A stretch of DNA of 64,000 bases from Oscheius onirici. Taxonomy: Eukaryota; Nematoda; Chromadorea; Rhabditida; Rhabditidae. The notes beneath the pieces are model-generated. The model did no database searches. It saw only the letters and a program-made list of their open reading frames with translations, and was not told the origin of the DNA. Position 1 is the stretch's first letter; each line of letters begins with the position of its first letter. Shown piece by piece: positions 23,263-35,500 of this stretch. The translations under genes were made by a program, and so were the position numbers. Location of the stretch: the NCBI GenBank assembly GCA_932521025.1, contig OW051473.1:2046001-2110000 (forward strand). The letters are read 5' to 3'.

Positions 23263-24057
23263 TACCTCTACTGATAAGGGATCACTGCCCCGATCCTATG
23301 TATTTCTCTGTGAGGAGGAACCGCTGACTCATGACAACTACATAAGGGGGCGCCGACAATCAGCTGGCAGTCACGTCGCCAACATCTAACCGGCCCGATT
23401 CATCTTGCCCTACCTCTTTGATGTTGATCTCGAAGCACATAAATCTCTCTATATTCTATCTGTTTGTGTACTAGACTGAGACAGACACTTGGGAATGGCC
23501 AGATCCCAACTTTGTGTTTGACGCTTGTTTGAATTCTTGAAACAATCCAACTTGTTCGGAACATCAGACCAATTATTCATAATCTTCTGATGCTTTTTGC
23601 CTTTAACTTTGATTCTACCAAAACAACAACCAAAAAAACCAGTTTTTTTTGCTTCGGCGCATGAGAATAGATTAGTTGTTTTTGCGTTTTAATTTAGGTT
23701 TCAAGCAAGTTCAACAATTTGTTTGAGCTCTCCTATGCTAATTTGAAAAACCGGCGGATCAGGAAAGTGTATTTTTATCCAATTTTCCCAGAATATCTGG
23801 CCATTCTGAGGAAAACAGCCCTTTTACAAGGAAACCGATTCGAACAGTTGAAAAATGCTGAATTTAACTTTAAAACCACAGACGAAAACAACCAAATTGT
23901 GTTTTTCGTTGTCTATCCGTTGCCTTCTGTAGCCAAAAATCTAATGTCGAGGAGTTTCAAACAAACAAGCAGAGCAGCAGGCCAGCCTGGCCTGGGATAC
24001 TTGGCTGTTGAGCAGCCAGCGTCGTATCGCCCGCGAACTTTCCTAAAGCGCACTTGC

Positions 24058-24145
24058 CTCTGTGGCGCAGTGCCAGCGCGCCCAACTTGTCACACGAGCA
24101 TTCTACTCCGCGCCAGCGGTTCGAGTCAGTCCACGCCAGCGTTTT
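24058..24145 (+). repeat. tRNA-derived SINE-like head
   Basis: TGGCGCAGTGC (24062-24072) fits an RNA polymerase III A box and GGTTCGAGTCA (about 24118-24128) fits a B box, about 55 bp apart. The intervening sequence does not fold as a canonical tRNA. Read as a SINE head or decayed tRNA; the body downstream is not defined. Confidence 0.4.
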
Positions 24146-24271
24146 TCAATTCGCCTTTGCCGAGGCCAGACAGACAGACCGACACGGCTCAGCTTTAAAA
24201 GAACAGATCACATTACTACAAAAAAGTTTATTCCTGAGTACAACGTTAATACAACTGAAACGTGTTCAATC

Positions 24272-24957
24272 TTAGTTGAGGTCGAAAAGCGGAGGGTCGA
24301 CAACGTTGATTTCACTTGTTGCGTTGGTGGCAGCGAGAGTTAGTCTTTCACGATTGATCTGGCATCCAACATACTTGAAAGTATAGTCGTCCTTCTCAAT
24401 AGCGTCTGCTTGCCATCTAAGAAACAATCATTTTAGAAGAATTTGTTTCAAAGACGTACCTTCCCTTCTTGTTGCACTTCACAACGCGTTGAATGTATTG
24501 ACCATGAGATAGCTTTTGGCTGTCGGTAGGGCCGTTGATTCCGTACAAAGCGTAATTGTCGTTGTCGAAGGGACAGCTAACGACGACGCGGTCACATCTG
24601 TCCTTGCACTTGAGATCCTTGATTGTGACCTTCTTGAATCCTTCTCCATCGTATTTCTTGAGTTTCTTGCATCTGTTGCATTCTAAAACAAAGATATTCA
24701 CCTTTCGTCAAACTTTAAAAATTACTATTGTGCTCGCGAGAGTGCGACCTGGAGCGAGAGCTAGATTCAGAGCTGGAAGAGCTGCGAGAGCGATGATGTC
24801 CATGATGTCCGTACTGTGGCAAGTAGCCAGGTTGAACAGGAGAGTATGAAGGGTTGACTGGACCCTGGGCAGGAGGATAGGCCGGACCGGTGTCGCCACC
24901 TCCGTAGCTTTGAGCCAAAGCGAGGCCAAGGAGCGGAAGAGCGATGAGAAGCTTCAT
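24272..24957 (-). CDS. Secreted C6-like family protein E (199 aa)
   Basis: Exons 24726-24957, 24460-24682 and 24272-24416 join in frame. Signal peptide MKLLIALPLLGLALAQ; Gly/Pro/Tyr-rich segment; RSRSSSSSESSSRSRSHS; then the clearest core of the family: CNRCKKLKKYDGEGF, RCDRVVVSCPFDND, VVKCNKKGRW and FKYVGC. An additional Cys (LKCKDRC) sits before the third core Cys. The tail ends in NATSEINVVDPPLFDLN. It is the nearest relative of protein D and shares its promoter block. The Cys pattern (C-x2-C ... C-x6-C ... C-x5-W ... C) is that of nematode C6-type domains; the Pfam identity was not tested. Probably secreted; function unknown. Confidence 0.87.
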
Positions 24958-24983
24958 TTCGAATGTTGAATGATCAGGATTTC

Positions 24984-25042
24984 TCTTTTTTATACCAGTT
25001 GATCACATGCTTTGTTTAGTCTAGAAGCGTCAGCGCAGCGCT
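24984..25042 (-). promoter_or_regulatory. Promoter block of gene E, conserved with gene D
   Basis: Minus-strand order AGCGCTGCGCTGACGCT, CTAGACTAAACAAAG, TGATCA, TATAAAAAAG, about 30-85 bp before the ATG. It matches the gene D block base for base over most of the 31-bp distal part. Confidence 0.65.
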
Positions 25043-25233
25043 ACCACATCCGAATCACCGCGGCAATGTTTTCGTTGGTAGAACAGACGTAGAACGAAAA
25101 ATTGAAGTTTGGGAAAAGGATTCTTGTACATTTTCTTATCGCTGTTCGCAGGATGTCATGAAGACACGATACCAAACGCCTGATAAAAAAATATTATTCG
25201 TTTCTGATCTTTAAAGAGATCCGTTTACTTTGA

Positions 25234-25874
25234 ATGCTTCTCCTATTGTTACTGATCCCACTAGTTGCGACACAATGCCCTTCTGGTTACACTGTTAACC
25301 CTACGAATAACAAGTGGATCGTTAACGCCGGAATTACCTTCAGACTTTAGCTGCTACAAGATATTCACCCAACCAGCCAACTATTTTTGCGGAAACAGTC
25401 TGCACACAACAAGGGGCCACTTGGCGTCTATTCACAGTGACAATGAGAATGATTTTATTTTCAACCTTGTACATCCTGGTCACTATGTCGATGCTTACAT
25501 TTATACAATCTACATTGGATTACACAGAGAAAACCATAATAGTGCGTGGAGATGGACCGATGGATCGCAGGTTAGGTTCAGCAAAGACAGATGTAAATGT
25601 TTACGTGGATTACTATAACTGGTCCGCCAATAGACCACACTCGAACAAAGGATATGATTGCATTTACGTGAGTCAAATCAAAACAAGTCTTCAGTTACAT
25701 TTAGATTAACATCGGAGGAAACGGAGACAAGGACAAGCCTGCTAAATGGGACAACTGCAAATGTGATTACAACTCATTTGTAAGAAACTTGCGTTACCGT
25801 GAATTTCACAATGAACAGAACAAAAAGAAAGGCTCTAGAACTGCCGCAAAGTGACGGAATATCTGGATTATTGA
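25234..25874 (+). CDS. C-type lectin-like secreted protein, with a frame break
   Basis: Exon 1 (25234-25313) gives a signal peptide MLLLLLLIPLVATQ and CPSGYTVNPTNN. A 37-bp intron leads to exon 2 at 25351: CYKIFTQPANYFCG, GHLASIHSDNEND, IGLHREN, WRWTDGSQ. These are the hallmarks of a C-type lectin-like domain (CTLD). Between 25570 and 25591 the frame must shift by one to reach VDYYNWSANRP. The only GT-AG pair there would be a 20-bp intron, implausibly short and in the wrong phase. Downstream, DCIY is spliced to INIGGNGDKDKPAKWDNCKC, then to NCRKVTEYLDY and a stop at 25872-25874. The Glu-Pro-Asn sugar-binding motif is not present in canonical form (NRP instead). Either a recent pseudogene, a sequencing error or an unusual splice. 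Confidence 0.72.
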
Positions 25875-28800
25875 GCAGCCTTAAAACTGCCATCATTCTC
25901 GCTAGAACTGTCTAGAAATTCTTGATTTACGTCTACTTGCCAGGATAATCTGAAAGACCCTTGCGTGGCTGTACAATCCCAAAAGAGAAATGTTGAATTA
26001 TTTCGACTGTTGATGTGAAAAGGGACTAAGCTGGATTCTAATCCATGCTCAGTTCTGATTATTTGTTACATTCCCCGTTCAATGCATTTCGTTTTCTTGC
26101 GTCCGAATGATGGTGTTGGTCCTCTCTTGCTCTTATGACCTACATGTCGCTGAAACGAAAATATCCGCACAAACGAATGTGTGTCAAAATGCAATTACTG
26201 TAATATAGGTCACCTAAAACTGGTCACATGTCTATGCTGCTATAAAATGGCAGTAGAAGTGAAACCATCCCGACCAACCTTGTGAAAAGTTCGAATGTTT
26301 TTATACTGAAAGCCGTCACCAAGTGAACATTTGTTCCATCCAATACAATTCCAGTAATGAAGGAGACATCTCCCTTCATCAAGATTTGCTCTATTCAGCA
26401 GATTACTTTTTTTTACTGATTGCGCAATAGGAAGTCAACTTCTATCTCGCAGTTTCCCTTCCAAATTCATGTTAATTTATTGTTGCGGCCATTTTATGCT
26501 TCCCTGCCCGTCCATTCAGACTGGGTGGTCTGCTCGAGTGCGGCAAAAAGACACCCAATTAGTATAAGGACCCGAAGGCGGTCTGCGCTCTCTGGCCCGT
26601 GAAATCTTTTTTCCAGAACGCAAAAATATCTCATCATTAAGGAAGAAACCTCTATCACTTGTGGCAAATTGATCAAAAGCATGAAAAGTGAACTTTTACT
26701 AAGAAAGTGAAAAATAACAACAGTAAGGGAACACGAGAAGATTGCGCAAAAAGGTCTTCCGTTGCCGGGAATCGAACCCGGGCCTTACGGGTGAGAGCCG
26801 TAAATCCTAACCACTAGACCACAACGGACATGTGTGATGGCGAAAAGAACTCTGACGAAGAAGAAGCTGCCACAACCATCATATGCAAATATACTAATTT
26901 TGCTATTATTAATCGTTTCCTCACATTCCGGATGGGGGTTATCCCAAAAATGGACTATTGGTAATGCTCTCGATTTTTTTCTGCTCAAGTGAGTACGTGT
27001 TCTGTTACTGCGTAGAGAGTGGTTTTTCCGCTTTATAATTCGCCTTATCCTATCGTTCACTCACGCGCACTAATCCGAGCAATGTGAGGTCGAAATTGTT
27101 ACGTCTTCATATTTTCAACAGCTCTTTCCAGAGAGGGTCGTTCTACCTATAAAAACAGCTCATTCTTACGAGATTCAAGCTGTTAAATATCACTGTAGCT
27201 CTCCAATCTTTGGTTTTCACCCCGCATTTTTCATCCAACCCAAGAAAAAACGTGTTCTCCCTTCTGGGTGTGTGTTCAACGGCATCGGCAGGATATGATT
27301 AGGCTGGGAAAGGAAGTGAACGTTTTTTGTCAGGGGCCTAGGAAAGAGCTGATTGCGGGTGGTCGCGAGAAGCTTTTTCCTGAGTTTTGTGCTAGCTACA
27401 TCATAGTTTCTGCTTTCAGTTCAAACTTGTTGTATCGATCGCCGTGACGCTTTCTAGAAATGTTAGATCGTCATCGCGACAAATATTGGAACAAATTTTA
27501 GAATCTGTTGACTCTCAACGGACAGACCATTTTTCGAGAAACAAAAAGACCATCCGGTTTCGGGAATGGACTAGAGAACACACCCATTGTCATTGTTATT
27601 GCAGTTGCGAGCCGGGGCCCCGGGAGTCCCGGGGTTACACCCCGTTCGAAAACGAGGAGGAAGTCAAAGTTCGCGTACTTGAGCCCCTCCGCCGCGTTCG
27701 TTTTTTCACCTGGCGCTTCGTTGATCCAAAAGTTATGGTGGTGCTACTTAGCTTTGAGCAAAGCTGATACTCCGTTTGGCTATTTGAAATGATTTTGATT
27801 TCAACTAATATCCCGGGATTTTATTCAATTTTTCCTTGCAGATTAGTCTCGGAACACTGGTCAAAATGCTGTATGCCATGTTTACTTAATGCGTTTCTTC
27901 AAGTTGCCATTACGTTGGGAGACCTCCCCGCGAACACAAAAATCAAAGCTTGCGAGATCTCAAAGCACTTACAGAGTGTCAGTTGACTCGGCGAACACCG
28001 CGAGAGTCGGATGTTTTTGTGCGTTACGGCGTGGGACCATATTCAATTTGTTTTCTCTCTTAACAAATGAAAAACATCTTCACATTCTGGGAAACTACAA
28101 AAAAGTTGTTAGGACACCTTTTCCGCCGGGAATTTCCATCACAGTTTAAAATCGCAGAAAATAGCTATCGTTTCTTTCGGCTTTAGGCTAAAAGATTTCA
28201 TTTAGATTTCCGTTTCCCCGCCTTAATTGTGTTTGTGATCTCCCCCTTAATTTTTCTTCTGGGTCATGGAAGACGAGCCGTCCTCAAGTGAATATCATCA
28301 ATCTAAGGCTGACAATATTGATGACGGCCGTTCGGCGCTCTTCTGTGTAAATGCTTTAACTCCGGGGGTGGTTGACTGAAAAAACGTGCTTCGCGCTGCC
28401 AAAAATGAAACTTTCCCGCTCGCAACCCCCGAAACCGACCACCCAACCCTTTTTATGACCCCCTGTTGCGACAAGCGCACCCGGCCGACTGGATTGACCA
28501 TAACTTCCACTGAAATGTCAGCAGCATGCGTTTTACTGCCTCTGGAAGACGAAAAGGCTTTGCCGTCGCAACAGTTTACAGCTGTCCTGTCCTATTTGAC
28601 TGGAAAAAGGGCTTTTTCTCCTACACTCTTGGTGACTCGCCGCCACATAGACTCCGCGGAAATGAACATCCTGCTGGTAATGAGCAACAACCACGCAGTA
28701 GTTAATTTCACTTTTACTCTTCGCTCTTAAAGTAAGTATGTTTAGCTAAGGACTATAGAAAAAAGTATTGTCCACATTTTCATCCATTTCATTCTCAATT

Positions 28801-30310
28801 TTCAAGTTGTACCCTCGTGGGTGGGCTCTCACACGTTGCGTTGAAAAGCGTGGATTGCCCTCGGCTTAACATAAACAGCCGGACAACGAACGTGTGATAG
28901 AGAACGCCTGTCGTCCCGTTCGCTCTTTCACAACTAAATTGCAGCACTTCAGTTACGTTGCTCCAGGCTGATAATATGTTCTGATAACATCCATTTTTAG
29001 CTTATTTATCTCGCTTTTAAATAGTCCCATCAACCGAAAAAAGAAGTGTGACGTTCGAAGTGTGAAGACTTGTACTGCCTACAGTTTTCCAATTATTTTG
29101 AAATTTTTAAGTGGAACCAATTTTCCAGCCAGCAATCAGTCACGTTCATCTCACCCCTTTCCCTGGGTGGCTAGTGTTCCTATCAATGGCCTTCAAGGGC
29201 ATCGGCCACCCGCTGCTCTGGCGGCTTTTCACTTCGGGTCCTTATCAGAAAACACCTTCTAATGGGATTCAAAAATGGATACGGCCAGGTCGTCGCCAAA
29301 ACTGACTTGCCGCGTCACATCAAGTTACTCTAAATGAAATCACAGCCTGGGTGGTCGTGTCATGTGGCTACGTGGGAGGGTACTAAGAGAAAGGCTTTGG
29401 CAGGTGTTGTTTGAACGACTAAAGAGACTTTAATTTCCTGGTACAAAATAACTGTATTTCAAAATATCTACTCTCCGAAATGGTTGGTCACAGACAGGAT
29501 GATCGCGACAAAATCACAAAGCATCATCCAGCCAAAACACTTTCAGCCAGAATTAGTACACACAATTACAGAGGATCGCCATGGCAAAAAAAAGCTATTT
29601 CAATAGTCCCTCTTATACAGATTTCCTCTCGGAATGTCGGGTCGCGTCAGGTTGCAACGCGTGTGTCCGCGCTTGATAACGCGCACAAACCAGTAAGACC
29701 CCCCAGAAACTAAAGTGTGTCCCAACAGTACTTTTCCACTACGCTCATAGTCTCACAACTTGCCTTTTACCAGCAACAGTCATGGCGGTCAATTCGTCTT
29801 TTCTCGGCACCACATCGCTCATCGTTTTTTATCGGCCCGATTTTTTCCAGACGGCCTTGTGTGCGTGTGAGAAGGAAGATAGAGACCCGAAAGTTTTTAG
29901 AGTGAGAGATCTTGTTGGAAGATATTTGGTCATACTTTCTATAACGGAACTACCATCACTTTGGTCTGGATCTTATTGTTCTTTGAACATCATTCGCTCC
30001 AAAAAAAAACAGGAAACAAAAACTTTTACAGTAAAAAGATAAGCATCTGAAAGTTCAAAGAACTCTAGATTTTTGGGTGGAACTTCCAGAAACATTCCTC
30101 CGTTTACGATAGCCGTCCTTACAGTTTCCTTTTTCGGTTATGAACTTCCCCACGTTCGGAGAAAAAGGCAGTCTCCGCCCCATTCAGAAGTATATAGTAG
30201 GCTGTGTCGCTGCTGACTACTGTAATCTTTCCCACCAAAGAGCGGTTCATTTGGCACATCTTTAATCATACTTTTTCTCTATTGACCTCGGAAGTTCTTT
30301 TTCAGCATAG
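25875..30310. other. 4.4-kb non-coding stretch upstream of the GLI-family gene
   Basis: Contains one tRNA gene (entered separately). The remainder has only short ORFs without domains (for example 28386-28730). Sequence from about 27.2 kb on is less AT-rich and includes a GC palindrome at 27618-27634 (CCCCGGGAGTCCCGGGG). A long upstream regulatory region for the zinc-finger gene is plausible but not shown. Confidence 0.45.
26758..26828 (-). tRNA. tRNA-Glu (CTC)
   Basis: The minus strand starts TCCGTTGTGGTCTAGTGGTT and ends GGTTCGATTCCCGGCAACGGA without the CCA. Acceptor stem TCCGTTG/CAACGGA pairs fully; the T arm CCGGGTTCGATTCCCGG is canonical; the anticodon stem TACGG/CCGTA closes loop CTCTCAC with anticodon CTC. 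A and B boxes are intact, so it should be functional. Confidence 0.96.
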
Positions 30311-32573
30311 ATGAGCCAGCAGCTGACGGCAGCGGAGCTTCTCAACATCCCACCAGAACAAGTGTGGTCTCTAGCGGGAGCAGTTCAGGCTTCTAACGCC
30401 CAGCCAACTTCACAGATTTCTTCCCTGAATTTTGTTCCAACTCCTTTCTCACAAAACTTGACTAATGTGAACAATGTCAGGGAAATGAACGGACTCAGTC
30501 AGATGGTGAATCGCCTGGATAGCCAGAGGTACAACTACTTCCAGGACTTGGCGCATCTAATGGAGCCGGATGATGTTGACGACATTATTTACAACTCTAA
30601 TACGAGGTGTGGACGCCCATTCAAGCTGCCCAGCTTCCCCATCAAAGCCATTTGGTGTAAGACGGTCATTTGCTTGATGGACATGGAGAGTGACTTGCCT
30701 GAAAAGCTCGATGCTAGTGTCTCTCCTCTTCATGGCACGCCACGTTATTTGGTGAGACTTCGTCAGTCTGTAGTTTGAGCAACTTTCTTAAGCTAACTAA
30801 GCTCGATTTATTGAAAAAAGTTATAAGCGCTTATCATGCTTTGATAAGACCGTCTTCAGCTCCTGGTTCTCTTCATTGGAGGTCTGATAGTGTCCACACC
30901 CTTTTCTATCATGTTAGGTTTCACTAACCTCCCTAACAGTCCCCATTACAACGATGTGCAGCAGCCTCCTCCATGCCGCCAAACAGTTGCAAGCGACCAC
31001 AGCTTTGTCTGCCCGTTCTTCTTTTGCCGCACTGAGGGTGGTCTTTAGCCACAGACGGCAAACCATGCGGGCCATTTTTCACTGCGCTTTGGTGTTGTTT
31101 TCCTGGCGATGGAAGCGCCTAGATAATTATCAGAGAAGACCGCGTGATGCGCGACGGGAGGTCTAGCGCTTTTTACGCTCCCACCTCATAAAAATGACCA
31201 AAGACTTTTTTACAGACAGCCAAAGAAGACTACATATACAACAAAGCGCCCGACGCAGCCCAAACTCGCTGGAGAGTGTAATTCAGCAGCCATGACCACA
31301 AGGAAATGGACATTTTAGGTACTCTCCGCTGCGCAACTACGTAGGTCCCGAGGTTGAGGAGATGGTCGAATTCATTTGTGCCGTCGACGGCTGCAATCGT
31401 TACTTCCGAACAAGAGATGTGAGTATGGACTAGTGACAGCGGTATATTATTGTTTTAGATGGTTGTCGCTCACGTTTTCGACTTCCACAAGCTCTACCCG
31501 CCAGCCAACTTTAAATGTTCGTGGGCCGAATGTGAAAGAGAAGATCATTTTGGTGCATTCTACCAGATTGAGACGCATATGCAACGACACAAAGTCGATA
31601 GGCCCTTCGAATGTCAGGTAAATTCCAAGTGTACAATTCTCACGCAGCATTACATTTTGGCTTCAATAATTAAGCTAAACATTTTTATTATTTCAGTTGG
31701 AAGGCTGTGATAGAGCCTACCGTCGACTGGAAAATCTCCGTACACACATGCGGACACATAGCGGGGAAAAGCCGTACAAGTGCAAGTATGAGTTTTGCGA
31801 TCGATGTTTCACAAACGCTTCTGATAGAGCCAAGCATGAGAATCGAACTCATTCGTCCATTGTAAGTTTTACAGAATACTAAAAGTTAATCTAATGTTTT
31901 TAGAAAGGATTCCCATGTCATCTCGAAGATTGTGACAAATTGTACACGGATCCGTCTTCCCTAAGAAAACACATTATTAATGCTCATGGTGCGGAGACTT
32001 ATGAAGACCATAAAAAGGAGAAAGCGCTTGATCGCAAACGCAAAATTGTAAGTCGAAAAAAAAACTTATGTGAAAATACTATTTTAGGAGCAGAGAATGA
32101 TCGAGCGTCATATATTGCGAAGCATCAACCAACCAAGAGGCGCAGCCGGTGGAGCAATCCGCGTTCGCACGTCACGCTTGAGTCCCACTTCGTCTTTGAG
32201 CCCTCGATCTCGCAATAATGCTTCTATCAGCCCGAGATCTTCCACGTCATCATTGTCTAGCAACATGAGCCCCAATTTGCTCTCTCCTCTACCTACAATG
32301 GAGACAACAGCTACCACAACTCCTTCAAAATTTTCCATGTCTCGCATTCTTCAAGACCTTCCGCGACCTAGTCCTCCACCAACCACCTCAATGTTCCAAT
32401 TTCCTATTCGACCGACGCCGGTAAATCCGACTCAGCTTTTAAATCCGACTCAACTAATGATGCCTCAACTTCCTTTGCCCAACCTGCTCCAATTCATGGG
32501 GCCGAACCCACAAATGGTCAATGCTTTTCTTTTGGCACGTCTTCAGATGATGACTCTGGGACAACAGTTGTAA
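30311..32573 (+). CDS. GLI/Ci/TRA-1-family transcription factor with five C2H2 zinc fingers
   Basis: Exons: 30311-30751, 31220-31275, 31319-31418, 31459-31617, 31697-31861, 31904-32047, 32088-32573. The first exon is novel ([20 protein letters not shown]). Five fingers follow: [112 protein letters not shown] and [10 protein letters not shown] are diagnostic of GLI/Ci/TRA-1 fingers 3-5, the main DNA-contacting fingers. TRA-1 is the sex-determining GLI protein of C. elegans, hence the suggested orthology. The C-terminus is Ser/Pro-rich, with [14 protein letters not shown] and [14 protein letters not shown]. The splice from exon 1 to 31220 is the best in-frame choice but skips a 468-bp intron that could hide an exon. 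The protein (about 516 aa) is short for GLI proteins and lacks recognisable PKA/SCF processing motifs. Confidence 0.88.
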
Positions 32574-35500
32574 ACGATTCTAGACCACCAATTTCATTTG
32601 ATATGCTTAACTTGTATTTCTACATTGTATTGCTGTGCGATCTCAATTTTCCCATGAGGAAACGTGTTACGTAGTCCCGTGAAAGTATTTTTCTCAATCC
32701 GGTAGTATGCATTTTTAGAAGATGATATGAACAGATCTGTTTTCTTCTTTTTCTGCAGATAGAAACTCGGTGCAATTCGAGTACATACAGCTCCTCAAAG
32801 AGCTCATTTATTAAAAATTGTGTTAGATAGGCGAAGCGGAGGTTCCCATCGACGCGGAGTCAAATACCTCAGAGCAATCATCAAGTCTGAGTTATCTACA
32901 CCACGTCGATGCCGAGACCACCTATACCAGTGTGGGTGTGTGGGTGTGATTTCAATGACGGAAACGAACGGTCCGCCGATCTTACAATAAAGCAGTTCAA
33001 GACATTCGCGGGCTTGGTCCTTGACAACACAACCTGCCATACAAGTTCTCTCTCGCCACTCTTGCGGTAAATGATTTACGTGCGGTAGGAGCATCCAATG
33101 AGAAAAGGAAGTTTGCGTTAAGCAGAAGGGAGGTGATTTCAAATGACTTTCAGATAATCGCATTAATGTGAAATGTAACTGAAGAGCAAAAACCTACAAA
33201 AATACCATTTGCGATTGAAGATCAAAGTTACTACCGATTTCAGAATTTAGTAAGAAGACGTAGCTTGTGCGACCGCTGACTGAAACTGATCGCTATTTCA
33301 TGAAATCTGCGAGGATGGTTACCCCAGTTTTTCTGCAAATGACCGACATCTAACGGGGTCAGATTTTCGGATGATTGCTTGATGGAGGCAAGCTAAGCAA
33401 CCAGACATCTTATAATAAATATAGACGTAGAAAAATAGTCGTCTCAAATATAGGAGAAAATGTTGAGTTAACGGAAATATCATCAAAACAAACGGGGCCA
33501 TTCCAAAAGTATGAAAGATTAGAGGATAGTTGTTTCTATGCTGTCTGGGGAACGTTAGAGGGTAGACTGCAACCTCGCCGTTCAATGAGGAAGATGGCAG
33601 GCCGAGAACGGCCAGACAACCGGTTTGCACGATATATTCGTTTAACGTCGAACAAATCGGATAAAATGCGTCCATTTTAATACATTGTCTGGCTGCATTA
33701 ATAATACCATGAACGGCCGTTCAAACTGGATTAACACAGCACAATTGATGCTTCTATAGAGCACATTTTAAAGAGTAGAGAGCTCGCTGTTAGTAAGTTA
33801 TTTAAATGCCTTTAGATAATCTATTCTGTAACTCAATCTTGATTCTTTCTAAGAGCAAAGCTCATCTATAGTCTGACATTTGTCAGGATACAATCCCATG
33901 AAATGTGCTCCGTGAGACCGTGACTTGCACTTTAATTAAAAGTGTACTGCAAGTAACGTTGATTTCTTCGTACAGCGATAAAATAGCCAGTGCTTCTTTT
34001 TTTGAGATGATGAACGTGAGTAATGTAATCTGGAGCAGGTGTGCTCGAGATTCTGCAAAACTTTTGCTGTCAGATTAATGCGATTAAATCCAACTGCATT
34101 CCTAAAATACACGTCTTTTGACTACTCGCTTAAAACTTACGATCTGGTGAAAGAATGGAAAAAAGCGGAATAGATAACGACATTTTTCACAGGCATCTAG
34201 CACATGATTAATCATGTTACCAGGGATTTGGTATCACAGGCATGGAAAAAATCAGTACTGAGAATGTATTTGCACTTTTAAGCACTTTTGATGATAAAAT
34301 CTACCGGTGTTAAACAACGAACTGCAAAAACTTACAAAACAGCCTATCAGCACAATATTCTAGACATTTCTGACAGCCCATAACCCGTCACCGACATATC
34401 CAAGCAGTAATACACATTGTAAACTCTCAAGGGTTCTCAAAGGTTCGTTCACTAAGGGGGTTTATACATCCTGGTAATCACGACATCTTGACCAATTAGG
34501 CATCCCTCTGTTGCATTCCCATAGAGACCCTTCATGTTCTGAGAATTCGTCCAAGTTCGTGCTAGGCAGAGAGCTGCTGCGGCGACTACTTTTTCTGGCG
34601 TGGTCACTGAATTCTTACTCGGATTACCTCTGGACCTCTGACCCCTTCGCGGTGCAAAGATCCTGCTTTAATGAACTCGAGTCGCAATTATTCCAAATGA
34701 GGGCTTTCTGAACAGGATATTTCACCGGATAATCCTTCACTAATTGCTGCCTTTTTACACCGAGTTCTGGGTAATCGTTGCAGATTTTCCCTCCGCTTAT
34801 CATTTCCGCAGACCAAAAATCAACATTATTAATAAAGAATATAAAAACTGGGAAACTTCTAGAATGCTTTCATTTTATTTTGATTCACGCATAAACGAGT
34901 AGTTTAACATTAACTTTATGTGCAAAAGTGAACATTTGAAATGCCATTAGTCTTGCATATGCGTCGATCATTACCCTCCCTGAATCATCCTAGCCCCCTC
35001 AGAGGAAATTCGTAAAGGATATTGGCTAATCTCGTGAGTCACATGCTAAAATCTTTAAAAAAAAAGGAAAAATGTTTCTTTTCATTTCTCATATGCATCA
35101 TGTGCATCTCGTGCCTTCAAATTTGTTGCATCTGTCACGAGCGAATTACTTCAGCTGGTGTAACAGATCTAAAAACGGCTCCCATGCTCAGCTAATTTCA
35201 ATAGTTCATTGCAAATAGAGGTCGACATCCTACATAAACTGTGGATATGGGGATTACAAAAAAATGATTAAGTTTTCAATGATAAAACCGAAAGATGGCC
35301 CGATATAAGAGTCACCCCCCCCCCCCCCCCATTTTAAAGAACCATATGTCACATAACTGTTTTTTCTTCTCTCTTTTTCTTTTCTTTCATTGAACGTGCG
35401 CCTGTACCAAATTGAGAAAACTAAATAAACCATTAGAAGTATTTTTCTATAGAAAAAAACGTAAACAACAATCTTACTTTTCACAAACCGCTAATCCAAC

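Larger units (their letters stand above)
22373..24271. other. 1.9-kb gap between genes D and E
   Basis: Holds the gene D promoter, a fold-back element at 23.0 kb and a tRNA-like SINE head at 24.06 kb. ORFs at 22563-22964 and 23719-24198 are open for 133 and 159 codons but show no domain, no splice context and low-complexity composition. I do not call them genes. Confidence 0.45.

Noticed and set aside
23719..24198. 159-codon ORF between genes D and E
   Set aside because: Runs into the tRNA-like SINE head, has no domain and no splice context.
30954..31166. Possible extra exon of the GLI-family gene
   Set aside because: A frame with CPFFFC looks finger-like, but no donor keeps it in phase with the next exon; direct splicing 30751 to 31220 is in frame.
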